A stretch of 64,000 nucleotides of DNA from Bacillus sp. OxB-1. GTDB taxonomy: Bacteria; Bacillota; Bacilli; Bacillales_A; Planococcaceae. Below are positions 8,398-16,271 of the stretch, in pieces. The position numbers and the translations under genes were made by a program. Position 1 is the first letter of the stretch; each line of letters starts with the position of its first letter. Location: NCBI RefSeq assembly GCF_000829195.1, contig NZ_AP013294.1:2119001-2183000 (forward strand), given 5' to 3'. The notes under the pieces were generated by a model, which made no database searches, had not been told where the DNA came from, and was given only the letters and a program-made list of their open reading frames with translations.

Positions 8398-8846
8398 GAC
8401 CGTATCAGTACCGTTTTGAAAAGGTACTAACCTACCGGGAACAGCAAAAGAACGAGACGGAAAGTGCCTATAAAGAATCGGTCCGGCAGTTCGAGCAAGT
8501 GGCGACAAAGTTATATGAACTGCTGAAAAAGAAAGAGAACGTCGTCGAGGAGCAGCAGGAAAAAATGATGACCGGCTTCTCCATCGACAAGATGCATCAT
8601 TATGCCCGTTTCATCGAAAGCATGGAAAATAAGATCGCTTCGATGCAGCAGGAAGTCGTCCAAGCTCGAGTCAAGATGAATTGGTATGAAGAGAAACTTC
8701 TCGAGAAGACGCTCGAAGTCCGGAAGTTCGAGAAAATGAAGGAAAAGGATCGGGAACATTATCGCGCCGAGATGGAGCATTTGGAAGCGATGCAGCTCGA
8801 TGAATTATCGACGCTGAAGTACTGCAAAAAGGAAAACGGGTGGTAA
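8394..8846 (+). CDS. fliJ: Flagellar export chaperone FliJ
   Basis: FliJ is a small coiled-coil protein that sits in the FliI hexamer like the F1 gamma subunit and couples it to FlhA. The 150 residues are almost entirely charged helix (heptads through KLYELLKKKENVVEEQQEKM and YRAEMEHLEAMQLDELS). It starts Y-R-F-EKVLTYRE like other Bacillales FliJ. The start is GTG, overlapping the TGA of fliI by four bases; GGGAGGCGG provides the ribosome site. Immediately followed by the ylxF-type gene. Confidence 0.92.
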   Translation: MRPYQYRFEKVLTYREQQKNETESAYKESVRQFEQVATKLYELLKKKENVVEEQQEKMMTGFSIDKMHHYARFIESMENKIASMQQEVVQARVKMNWYEEKLLEKTLEVRKFEKMKEKDREHYRAEMEHLEAMQLDELSTLKYCKKENGW

Positions 8847-8847
8847 C

Positions 8848-9471
8848 GTGGCGAAAAGAAAGAAAGAGACAACTGGATTATCCGGAGGCAGCCCGGAGAA
8901 GAAAACGGGGATCTTCCAAGTCCTGTTACTGTGGTTTATCATACCTCTCCTATTTGCGGCAGCGGTAGTCCTGATCATCGCAAAATTCGCGGATGTCAAC
9001 GTCTTCGACAAGGCAAAAGAGTGGTCTGCGCAAATCCCCTTGATCAGTAAGGATGCGGAGGATGAAGAGGCGGCAGACGGTGACCAGTTGCTGGAAGACC
9101 GCGTCGTCTCTCTCCAAGCGGAAATCCAGGAGAAGGAAGCACAGCTCTTCAGCTTGCAAGAAGATCTCGATAAATCCAACACGGAAAAAGAACAATTAGT
9201 AGCGGAGCAGGAAAAGCTGTTAGATGAAATTGCGGCTTTGGTACGTGAGAAAGACGACACAAAACGCAGTTTCAAAGAAGTCGTTTCAACCTTTGAGAAG
9301 ATGTCCGCCAAAGCGGCAGCGCCGGTCATAACAAAAATGAGCGATGCGGAAGCAATTCGCATTCTAACTAGCTTGAAACCTGATACACTTGCACCGATAT
9401 TAGAAAAGATGGAGCCGGCGGATGCTGCAAAATATACATCCATGATGACGGACTCCACAATGGAAGAGTGA
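8848..9471 (+). CDS. ylxF: YlxF/MotE-like flagellar operon protein with MgtE N-terminal fold
   Basis: A 207-residue membrane protein located where B. subtilis has ylxF. It has a basic N-terminus, one transmembrane helix (about 27-48, VLLLWFIIPLLFAAAVVLII), and a long coiled coil (about 79-150, LQAEIQEKEAQLFSLQEDL). A C-terminal MgtE-N/MotE-like helical domain reads MSDAEAIRILTSLKPDTLAPILEKMEPADAAK. Related proteins act near the motor; the exact role is not established. GTG start, one base after fliJ's stop. Confidence 0.8.
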   Translation: MAKRKKETTGLSGGSPEKKTGIFQVLLLWFIIPLLFAAAVVLIIAKFADVNVFDKAKEWSAQIPLISKDAEDEEAADGDQLLEDRVVSLQAEIQEKEAQLFSLQEDLDKSNTEKEQLVAEQEKLLDEIAALVREKDDTKRSFKEVVSTFEKMSAKAAAPVITKMSDAEAIRILTSLKPDTLAPILEKMEPADAAKYTSMMTDSTMEE

Positions 9472-9481
9472 TGGATAAAAG

Positions 9482-9490
9482 TGGTATAAT
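9482..9490 (+). promoter_or_regulatory. Possible internal extended -10 promoter ahead of fliK
   Basis: TGGTATAAT is a full extended -10 motif (TGnTATAAT) in the gap between ylxF and fliK, about 24 bases ahead of the preferred fliK start. No -35 box is apparent. It could give a second transcription start within the operon or be chance. Confidence 0.28.
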
Positions 9491-9513
9491 ATATGTCGAA
9501 AGGTGGTGAAAAG

Positions 9514-10983
9514 GTGAACATAAGCGTAATCCAAACGATGGCAAGTATGAATGTAGGCAATACCCCGCAAGTTGGAAAGTCAGTCGGTACAGCCGCAAGT
9601 GGCACCGCAAATTCATTCGGTTCCGTATTCGGCAGCTTGGCAGCAAATACTCCGGTGGCCGTACCCCCCGTTCCTACTCAATCTGGAAATCAGATTCCGG
9701 ATGAAGCAGTCTTAGCAATCTTCAATGCCACATCAGTAGAGGCGTTGGGACAGGCTTTGCAGGCAGTTGTGGGGTATGGCGGGAATAAAGATGGAGAAAC
9801 GGTACTTCCACAAGTCATCAGTGCTGAAACGCAGAAGAATATCGATCCGATAATACTTAATCCAGAAATGACAATCGATGTACCGGTTGCAGAATCGGAA
9901 ACGAATCAGAAGCCATTGATGACTGCTGAAGAATTAATCCCTTTCATCCAGCACAGCAGCTTGAGCGATATCGCAGAAGCAATTGGCATTCAATCCGAAC
10001 AATTCGTCGAGAACCTGCAAGCTTTATTAAAAAAGGCGAATATCAGTGAGACGGAGCTCGAAAAATTGAGTTCAGAGACCGGGGATTTATGGCAAATGAT
10101 CAACATTGTCGACAAAGTGGCGCCACAGTTCTTTGAGCAATTATCCGACGCACTTAGTGGAAAAGGAGAAATTCCGAAACAGCAGGCAGTCGAACTGCTG
10201 GCTATGCTGAAAGCCGTCACATTACTTGCTCCAAAAACGGATTTAATCCTAAAGCAGGAACAACAACTATTTTCACTTGAAAATTATCTGAATTTGGCCG
10301 GCGAACGTTTCGAAAATGTTCTAAATTCGAATACAACTAATAAGAATAGCATGGTACAATTAGTCGATGGCAGACAGGGATTCCGATTTAATCCCACAAC
10401 GACAACGAACCAACCGATGACGGACAGTGGGAATGAAGACTCGAATGCCGGACAATCGGATGTGAGAAAAGAATCAGCCCAGTCAGCAATCAGCAATGGC
10501 CATGCACCATTGGCCGCAAAAGGAGAGTTCAAGATCACCGAGCTGACGAATAGCGGTACCAATCGCAGCGAGACTTTGCTCCGAGAAATGCAGGCGATCA
10601 TGAAAAGAGCGAACTTCGGCCAGGTCGGCGGGACGAATCGCCTACTTATTAAGCTGTATCCGGAGCATCTGGGACAGGTCCGGATTGAATTGTTGGAAAC
10701 GAACGGCATCATGACTGCACGGATTCTAGCATCAACTGCGCTAGGAAAAGAGATGCTCGATAGTCAGCAAGCCCAATTACGACAAGCATTCGCCCAGCAG
10801 AATATCCAATTGGATCGACTTGATATATCACAGACAATCCAGGAATCCAACCGGGGGGAACGTGACCAGAACGCGTTCAACGGACAGTTCAAACGAGAGC
10901 AGCAACAGTCGGAGGAGCAACAACAGCAATCCGGCGAAGATGAGATGTCATTCCAGGAATTCATGATTGAACTGGAGGTATAG
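9514..10983 (+). CDS. fliK: Flagellar hook-length control protein FliK
   Basis: FliK is secreted during hook growth, measures hook length and triggers the export specificity switch in FlhB. It has 489 residues: a long, poorly conserved N-terminal ruler region rich in A, Q, S and T, and a conserved C-terminal Flg_hook domain (RLLIKLYPEHLGQVRIELL, then MLDSQQAQLRQAFAQQNIQL). The tail is Q/E-rich. GTG 9514 (MNISVIQTMASMN) is preferred over ATG 9493 because GGTGGTG lies just ahead of it. flgD follows after 2 bases. Confidence 0.92.
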   Translation: MNISVIQTMASMNVGNTPQVGKSVGTAASGTANSFGSVFGSLAANTPVAVPPVPTQSGNQIPDEAVLAIFNATSVEALGQALQAVVGYGGNKDGETVLPQVISAETQKNIDPIILNPEMTIDVPVAESETNQKPLMTAEELIPFIQHSSLSDIAEAIGIQSEQFVENLQALLKKANISETELEKLSSETGDLWQMINIVDKVAPQFFEQLSDALSGKGEIPKQQAVELLAMLKAVTLLAPKTDLILKQEQQLFSLENYLNLAGERFENVLNSNTTNKNSMVQLVDGRQGFRFNPTTTTNQPMTDSGNEDSNAGQSDVRKESAQSAISNGHAPLAAKGEFKITELTNSGTNRSETLLREMQAIMKRANFGQVGGTNRLLIKLYPEHLGQVRIELLETNGIMTARILASTALGKEMLDSQQAQLRQAFAQQNIQLDRLDISQTIQESNRGERDQNAFNGQFKREQQQSEEQQQQSGEDEMSFQEFMIELEV

Positions 10984-10985
10984 AA

Positions 10986-11645
10986 ATGGCAACAATCGAT
11001 GGACAATCACCGATTACAAGTGAGATGTATTTAATCAATAAAAAGCGGGATGAAAGACAAACGGGCCAAGGGACGCTCGGGAAAGATGACTTCATGAAAC
11101 TGCTCATCGCCCAATTGCAAAACCAGGATCCTACCAATCCCATGAAAGATAATGAGTTTATCGCGCAAATGGCACAGTTCTCTGCGCTGGAACAAACTAT
11201 GAACCTAACGAAAGCTTTCGAGAAATTTGCAGAAGCGCAAAACCAATCACAGTTGATCCAATATAGCCAATTTGTTGGCAAAGGTGTTAAATGGCATGAA
11301 ATTACAGAAGAGACAGGCGAAGATGGCAAACCGGTCATCAATGAAGGCAATGGAACCATTGCATCTATAAAATTCGTCAACGGCTCGCCAATCTTCACAA
11401 TGCAGGACGGCAAGGAGTTGACACCTGGCAATATTTCCGAAATCCTATCCAGCTCCTCGGGCGGCTCATCGAACAGTTTAGTGGAAGCGAGCATGCTCAT
11501 CGGCAAAAAAGTCGGGTATATGGATGGAAACGAAGAAATGACAGGGACCGTCACTTCCGTATCCAATAAGGAAGGAAAACTTCAATATATCCTGGAAGAC
11601 GGGACACGTATTGACGAGAACAGCTTTACATCCATCAGCCAATAA
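10986..11645 (+). CDS. flgD: Flagellar hook assembly protein FlgD
   Basis: FlgD is the temporary cap at the hook tip that guides hook subunit assembly. It has 219 residues. The N-terminal signature is very clear: LGKDDFMKLLIAQLQNQDPT followed by NPMKDNEFIAQMAQFSALEQ (about 33-71). The C-terminal part is beta-rich and contains a repeated VGKGVKWHE / IGKKVGYMD motif. It starts at ATG and follows fliK closely, the usual order in Bacillales (ylxG position in B. subtilis). Confidence 0.94.
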   Translation: MATIDGQSPITSEMYLINKKRDERQTGQGTLGKDDFMKLLIAQLQNQDPTNPMKDNEFIAQMAQFSALEQTMNLTKAFEKFAEAQNQSQLIQYSQFVGKGVKWHEITEETGEDGKPVINEGNGTIASIKFVNGSPIFTMQDGKELTPGNISEILSSSSGGSSNSLVEASMLIGKKVGYMDGNEEMTGTVTSVSNKEGKLQYILEDGTRIDENSFTSISQ

Positions 11646-11663
11646 GGAAACAGGAGTGATCGT

Positions 11664-12044
11664 ATGGATAAATTGAACATCCATCGCATTCCATCGCAAC
11701 CGCTCATCCGCCACGGAAAACCGATGCAACCAGTCCAAAGCCCGAAGCAATCGTTCCTCGAACATTTGAACGAAGCGGTGCAGCCGGCTGAATTGAAAAT
11801 CAGCAAGCATGCAACCGAACGTTTGAATGAACGGAACATCCACATCACGGATGCCGAATGGGCGCACATCACAGACAAGGTCAACGAGGCAAAACGGAAG
11901 GGAATCAAAGAATCGCTCGTCTTGATGGACCAAGCCGCACTCATCGTCAGTGCCAAAAACTCTACCGTCATCACAGCGATGGATCGCATGGAAGCGAAAG
12001 ACCAACTATTCACCAACATCGACGGCACAATTGTGCTCAGTTAA
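11664..12044 (+). CDS. TIGR02530-type 'flagellar operon protein', function unknown
   Basis: A 126-residue protein found in many Firmicutes between flgD and the hook gene and known only as a flagellar operon protein. The N-terminal third (IHRIPSQPLIRHGKPMQPVQ) looks disordered and proline-rich. The conserved C-terminal core contains KHATERLNERNIHITDAEW, AKRKGIKESLVLMDQAAL and FTNIDGTIVLS. No signal peptide or membrane segment. AACAGGAGTGATC precedes the ATG. Its placement with FliK, FlgD and FlgE suggests a hook-assembly role; that is inference. Confidence 0.82.
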   Translation: MDKLNIHRIPSQPLIRHGKPMQPVQSPKQSFLEHLNEAVQPAELKISKHATERLNERNIHITDAEWAHITDKVNEAKRKGIKESLVLMDQAALIVSAKNSTVITAMDRMEAKDQLFTNIDGTIVLS

Positions 12045-12135
12045 TCAAAATGGCAGGACCTCCGAATGAGGATGCCATCGTATGGCCGACTGATTGAGGC
12101 TATACATTTTATAATCCGAGAGGGGAAAAACAAAC

Positions 12136-12957
12136 ATGCTACGCTCAATGTACTCAGGAATCTCAGGTTTGAAAAACTTCCAAACAAAATTAGATGTCAT
12201 CGGGAACAATATTGCGAATGTTAATACTTATGGGTTTAAAAAGGGTAGAACAATTTTTAAAGATCTATATTCGCAAACTGTAGCGGGTGCCTCTGCAGGC
12301 ACGGAAAATAGAGGCGGAGTAAACCCTAAACAAGTCGGATTGGGAGCGCAATTGGCATCAATTGATACAATCCATACTGCCGGTTCTACACAATTTACAG
12401 GAAATACATTGGACCTTGCTATTGAAGGGGACGGTTACTTTAGAGTTCAAGACGGCGAGGATGAGGATGACGCACTATTCACTAGAGCTGGGAACTTTTA
12501 TTTGGTAGAGGATCCTGATGATGACTCGCAGGCAATTATAGTTGATGGAGATGGTAGATTCTTACTTGACACAGAGGGTGAAATGATTATTGTACCACTA
12601 AACGCTACTAATTTATCTGTCGGACAAAATGGTGCAGTTAACTATGTAGCGGCAGGCGAGTTAAATGAAGACCCTCAAATTATTTCATTGGTCAAGTTTA
12701 ACAACCCTGGAGGACTTGAGAAAGTTGGCGGCAACTTATATAGAGTATCAGCTAACTCAGGCGAGCCATTAATTGGTGACCCGCTAGGAGAAGATGGACA
12801 CGGCGCCATCAAATCTGGTTCCCTAGAAATGTCCAACGTCGACCTAGCTGAAGAATTCACCGAAATGATCGTCGCACAACGTGGTTTCCAAGCGAACACT
12901 CGTATTATCACAACTTCGGATGAAATCCTGCAGGAACTAGTAAACTTGAAACGTTGA
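12136..12957 (+). CDS. flgE: Flagellar hook protein FlgE (FlgG-like, short form)
   Basis: Subunit of the hook, the flexible joint between rod and filament. 273 residues, similar to the short B. subtilis FlgE (formerly FlgG). The N-terminus MLRSMYSGISGLKNFQTKLD and the motif IGNNIANVNTYGFKKGR (about 22-38) are the rod/hook signature. The C-terminus EMIVAQRGFQANTRIITTSD is the matching core helix. AGAGGGG precedes the ATG. The first three quarters are clearly more AT-rich than neighbouring genes while the 3' quarter is not. A weak TATAAT (12110-12115) lies just upstream without a good -35. Confidence 0.93.
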   Translation: MLRSMYSGISGLKNFQTKLDVIGNNIANVNTYGFKKGRTIFKDLYSQTVAGASAGTENRGGVNPKQVGLGAQLASIDTIHTAGSTQFTGNTLDLAIEGDGYFRVQDGEDEDDALFTRAGNFYLVEDPDDDSQAIIVDGDGRFLLDTEGEMIIVPLNATNLSVGQNGAVNYVAAGELNEDPQIISLVKFNNPGGLEKVGGNLYRVSANSGEPLIGDPLGEDGHGAIKSGSLEMSNVDLAEEFTEMIVAQRGFQANTRIITTSDEILQELVNLKR

Positions 12958-12965
12958 TTTAACGT

Positions 12966-13117
12966 TCTCCTAGGGTGCCAGGTTCTCACACAATTTGCGG
13001 TTTTTGAATTGTGAGAGAACCTGGCAGCCCGTGATAGGATTCCGTACCCGGGATGCCAGGTACAGCCACAATTCGCACAGACCGCAAATGGTGTCTGTAG
13101 CCAGGCACCCTGGAGAG
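12966..13117. repeat. Composite palindromic (REP-like) repeat between flgE and swrD
   Basis: The outer ends form an inverted repeat: TCTCCTAGGGTGCCAGG (12966-12982) with CCAGGCACCCTGGAGAG (13101-13117). Inside is a near-perfect 20-bp hairpin, TGCCAGGTTCTCACACAATT (12976-12995) with 13007-13026. A second, weaker hairpin is built on TGCCAGGTACAG (13054-13065) and CTGTAGCCAGGCA (13095-13107). GGTGCC(A/T)GG-type palindromes are common intergenic repeats in Bacillales. No coding potential. With the next repeat it fills the 416-bp gap 12958-13373. Confidence 0.65.
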
Positions 13118-13166
13118 TTCCGGTAGCATGTGCAAGCACTACTCACGTGAGCTTAATAGGAAACTA

Positions 13167-13289
13167 GGATTGGAGCGGAAGGCGGCGACTCCTGCGGGAA
13201 AAGCGTGAGCCTTGAGACCCCGCAGGAGCGTTAGCGACGAGGAGGCTCAAGCCACGCCCGCGGAAAGCGTCCGCCTGAAGCGGAAATCT
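13167..13289 (+). repeat. Dispersed structured repeat, copy 2 (short form)
   Basis: Same family as 2013-2139, running from GGATTGGAGCGGAAGGCGGC to AAGCGGAAATC. It shares CGACTCCTGCGGG, ACCCCGCAGGAGCG, GACGAGGAGGCTCA and CCGCGGAAAGCGTCCGCC with copy 1. The variable arms GCGTGAGCCTTGAG (13203-13216) and CTCAAGCCACGC (13246-13257) differ from copy 1 but still pair with each other, so base changes are compensatory. It lies inside the fla/che operon in transcript orientation. The terminal GTTGATT of copy 1 is lost here. Confidence 0.8.
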
Positions 13290-13335
13290 GGTGATAGAAG
13301 TTCCATCCCTATACCATACAAGTACCACCCAAAAA

Positions 13336-13373
13336 GGAGGGTCGGGCCGGCTCTTGTGCCCGGCCCCTTACAT
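13336..13373 (+). promoter_or_regulatory. Split ribosome-binding site of swrD bridged by a hairpin
   Basis: The only good Shine-Dalgarno near swrD, GGAGGG (13336-13341), is 32 bases from the ATG at 13374. Between them is a hairpin with a perfect 7-bp GC stem: GGGCCGG (13344-13350), a 9-base loop, CCGGCCC (13360-13366). With the hairpin folded, the remaining spacer is TC plus CTTACAT, 9 bases, which is optimal. The fold therefore probably brings the site to the start codon. Confidence 0.6.
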
Positions 13374-13595
13374 ATGATTCAAGTGACACGCCTCAACGGC
13401 ACGACGTTCACATTGAACGCATTGTACATAGAAAAGGTCGAGACGTTTCCGGATACGACCATCACCCTGACGACGGGGGCCAAATACGTCGTCCTCGATA
13501 CGGCTGCAGACGTCAACAGCCGGATCATCGAATTTTATAGAGCGGTCCAGCTGTTGTCGAATCCGCATATCCGAGGTGACCAAGATGAAGAATAA
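13374..13595 (+). CDS. swrD: SwrD/FlbD-family swarming motility protein
   Basis: 73-residue FlbD-family protein; B. subtilis SwrD (formerly YlzI) is needed for full flagellar motor power during swarming. The sequence MIQVTRLNGTTFTLNALYIE followed by KVETFPDTTITLTTGAKYVV is the complete family core (1-40), with a short acidic tail (RGDQDEE). An open frame extends upstream through the repeat to 13212, but the universal MIQVTRLNG start and the hairpin-bridged ribosome site favour 13374. It overlaps the start of fliL. Confidence 0.92.
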   Translation: MIQVTRLNGTTFTLNALYIEKVETFPDTTITLTTGAKYVVLDTAADVNSRIIEFYRAVQLLSNPHIRGDQDEE

Positions 13596-14010
13596 AGTGT
13601 TGACCATATCTCTTATCATTCTAGTTTGTATAACGTTGATCGGTGTGGTGGCTCTCATTCTCGTCATGCAATTGAAAGACGACGGAATTAAAAAAGAGCC
13701 GACCATCGATGAAATTATCGAAGCTTCCGTCGATGTTCCCGAGATCACAACCAATCTGGGAGGCCGGCAATTCATCCGCATTTCGTTGAAAATCCAGACG
13801 GACAATAAAAAAGCTGCGGAAGAATTGACGAAACGTGAATTCCAAGTGAAGAACCTCGTCATCCAGGAACTGTCCGAGATGACTTCGCAAGATTTGGAAG
13901 GAAAAGCAGGGAAACGGACCTTTGAAGATGCGTTGAAATCCCAGCTGAATCCGCTTATGCAGGAAGGCGAAGTGCAAAAAGTGTATATCACTTCGTATAT
14001 CATTCAATAA
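13585..14010 (+). CDS. fliL: Flagellar basal body-associated protein FliL
   Basis: FliL forms a ring around stator units and strengthens motor function. It has 141 residues: a short cytoplasmic N-terminus, one transmembrane helix (about 5-28, VLTISLIILVCITLIGVVAL), and an extracytoplasmic SPFH-like domain. That domain contains LGGRQFIRISLKIQTDN, the conserved KR-F region, and NPLMQEGEVQKVYITSYIIQ. ATG 13585 is chosen because GAGGTGA lies 7 bases upstream. It overlaps the swrD stop by 11 bases. Confidence 0.93.
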   Translation: MKNKVLTISLIILVCITLIGVVALILVMQLKDDGIKKEPTIDEIIEASVDVPEITTNLGGRQFIRISLKIQTDNKKAAEELTKREFQVKNLVIQELSEMTSQDLEGKAGKRTFEDALKSQLNPLMQEGEVQKVYITSYIIQ

Positions 14011-14046
14011 CGTTGTGCCCTGACACTACAACCGGGAGGTGGCCAT

Positions 14047-15045
14047 ATGTCCGGGGATATTTTATCCCAAAATGAGATTGACGCGCTGTTGTCCGCGTTG
14101 TCTACAGGGGAAATGTCAGCAGAAGAGATGAAGAAAGAAGAAGAGACCCGGAAGGTCAAGGTGTATGATTTCAAACGCGCCCTCCGGTTTTCGAAAGACC
14201 AGATCCGCAGCTTGACGCGGATCCATGAAAATTTTGCCCGCTTGCTGACGACATACTTTTCGGCCCAACTGCGGACGTATATTCAGATTACTGTCGCTTC
14301 CGCCGATCAGATCCCATTCGAAGAGTTCATTCGCTCCATCCCGAATATGACGTTGATCAATATCTTCGAGGTTCCGCCGCTTGACGGCAATATCCTAATG
14401 GAAGTGAACCCGAATATCGCGTATTCGATGTTGGAACGCCTGATGGGCGGCGTCGGCGAGAGTCCCGGAAAAGGGGAAAATCTGACCGAGATCGAGACGA
14501 AGATTATGACGAACCTGTTTGAACGATCATTTGATAATTACCGGGAAGCCTGGTCAAGCATCATTGATATGGATCCATTCCTCGCTGACATGGAAATGAA
14601 TCCGCAATTCTTGCAAATGATTTCACCGAACGAAACCGTCGTTGTCATTTCATTCAATATCGTTATCGGAGAATCTAGCGGGATGATCAATATTTGTATT
14701 CCGCATGTCGTCTTGGAACCGATTGTGCCGAATCTGTCCGTCCGCTACTGGATGCAATCCAATATTAAAGAACCGACACAGGAACAGAGCGAAAAACTGC
14801 AATACCGTTTGAAACGGGCTCCGTTGCCGGTCGTCGCGGAATTGGGGAGAGGCCAAATGACGATTGAAGAATTCCTTTATCTCCAAGCCGGTGATGTCAT
14901 ATCACTTGACCGGAAAATTGATGAACCGCTCATCGTAAAAGTCGGCGATCTGCCGAAATTCAAAGCCCAGCCGGGACATTTCAAAAACCGGATGGCGATT
15001 CAAATTATTGAGACCATGACTGGAGGGGACGAAGATGATGAGTGA
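14047..15045 (+). CDS. fliM: Flagellar motor switch protein FliM
   Basis: Middle C-ring protein that binds phosphorylated CheY and sets rotation direction. It has 332 residues. The N-terminal CheY-binding motif ILSQNEIDALLSAL is at about 5-18, followed by the CheC-like middle domain (LMGGVGESPGKGENLTEIE) and a C-terminal SpoA domain (ELGRGQMTIEEFLYLQAGDV). GGGAGGTGG precedes the ATG. fliY starts inside its last codons. Confidence 0.96.
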   Translation: MSGDILSQNEIDALLSALSTGEMSAEEMKKEEETRKVKVYDFKRALRFSKDQIRSLTRIHENFARLLTTYFSAQLRTYIQITVASADQIPFEEFIRSIPNMTLINIFEVPPLDGNILMEVNPNIAYSMLERLMGGVGESPGKGENLTEIETKIMTNLFERSFDNYREAWSSIIDMDPFLADMEMNPQFLQMISPNETVVVISFNIVIGESSGMINICIPHVVLEPIVPNLSVRYWMQSNIKEPTQEQSEKLQYRLKRAPLPVVAELGRGQMTIEEFLYLQAGDVISLDRKIDEPLIVKVGDLPKFKAQPGHFKNRMAIQIIETMTGGDEDDE

Positions 15046-16252
15046 TAATATCCTTTCACAGGAAGAAATCGAAGCGCTGTTGCGTGGAGAGCCGATACAA
15101 AGTGAAGCGGATGCTGCCCCGTCCCCTGATCGTATCGAAACATCCGATTATTTGGATGAGATGGAGCAGGATGCTTTAGGGGAAATAGGGAATATCTCCT
15201 TCGGCAGCTCCGCCACTGCTTTGTCCGCATTGCTTGGACAAAAAGTGGACATCACGACACCGACCATCAGTGTCGTAGCGCGCGATAATTTGGATGATGA
15301 ATTCATCCATCCGTACGTCGCGATCAAAGTCGAATATACAGCTGGACTGAGCGGAGTCAATCTGCTTGTTATCAAACAAAGTGACGCCGCGATTATTGCA
15401 GACCTCATGCTTGGCGGAGATGGCCTGAATCCGGATGAATCTCTCGGTGAAATCCACTTGAGTGCCGTCCAGGAAGCGATGAACCAGATGATGGGTTCTG
15501 CGGCGACGTCGATGTCGACCGTGTTCAATAAGAAAGTCGATATTTCGCCTCCGTCCATTGATTTAATGGACATTCAATTGGAAAAAGGGACTGAAAATAT
15601 CCCACAGGAAGATTTGTTGATCAAAGTCTCCTTCACCTTAAAAGTGGGTGACTTGATCGACTCGAACATTATGCAACTCCTTCCGTTGCCATTCGGAAAG
15701 AGTTTGGTCGCCTCGCTCGTAGGCGGGGAAGCCGAGGAGGAAACGGCTGCGGTTGCCGAAATGGCACCGCCGCCAGCACCGCCTGCTCCACCAACGGCAC
15801 CACAACAACAGGCACCGCCTCCTAATCAGGAGCCTTTCCCATCAGCACCTGGATCTGGACAAGCACCGCCACAACAGCCGGCATACGATCCGTCGTTCGC
15901 GCAAGCGCCGCCGATGCGCCAACAGCCGCCAGTCCATGTACAACAGGCCCAGTTTGCCAGTTTTGACAGTCCTTCCTTGAGCCAAGGAGAGTCCAATAAC
16001 TTGAACATGTTGCTGGATATCCCTTTGCAAGTGACAGTAGAACTGGGACGGACGAAGCGCTCGGTCAAAGATATTTTGGAAATGTCGAGCGGTTCGATCA
16101 TTGAGCTCGATAAACTGGCCGGTGAACCGGTGGATATTCTAGTGAACAATCGCCATATTGCCAGAGGGGAAGTCGTTGTCATCGACGAAAACTTCGGCGT
16201 GCGGATTACGGATATTTTAAGTCAAGCGGAACGTTTGAATAACTTACGATAA
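15035..16252 (+). CDS. fliY: Flagellar motor switch phosphatase FliY
   Basis: FliY combines the FliN C-ring function with CheY-P phosphatase activity in Bacillales. It has 405 residues: an N-terminal CheY-binding motif NILSQEEIEALLRGE, two CheC-type phosphatase regions (DALGEIGNISFGSSATALS near 48 and SAVQEAMNQMMGSAATSMS near 149), and a long proline/glutamine-rich linker (about 240-310). A C-terminal FliN/SpoA domain follows (PLQVTVELGRTKRSVKDILE). ATG 15035 and ATG 15038 both fit GGAGGGG; either may be used. It overlaps fliM. Confidence 0.95.
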   Translation: MMSDNILSQEEIEALLRGEPIQSEADAAPSPDRIETSDYLDEMEQDALGEIGNISFGSSATALSALLGQKVDITTPTISVVARDNLDDEFIHPYVAIKVEYTAGLSGVNLLVIKQSDAAIIADLMLGGDGLNPDESLGEIHLSAVQEAMNQMMGSAATSMSTVFNKKVDISPPSIDLMDIQLEKGTENIPQEDLLIKVSFTLKVGDLIDSNIMQLLPLPFGKSLVASLVGGEAEEETAAVAEMAPPPAPPAPPTAPQQQAPPPNQEPFPSAPGSGQAPPQQPAYDPSFAQAPPMRQQPPVHVQQAQFASFDSPSLSQGESNNLNMLLDIPLQVTVELGRTKRSVKDILEMSSGSIIELDKLAGEPVDILVNNRHIARGEVVVIDENFGVRITDILSQAERLNNLR

Positions 16253-16271
16253 ATAGCGGGGGGAAACGAGA

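Noticed and set aside
13212..13373. N-terminal extension of swrD through the repeat
   Set aside because: The frame is open but translates repeat sequence; the family starts at MIQVTRLNG and the only plausible start is 13374.
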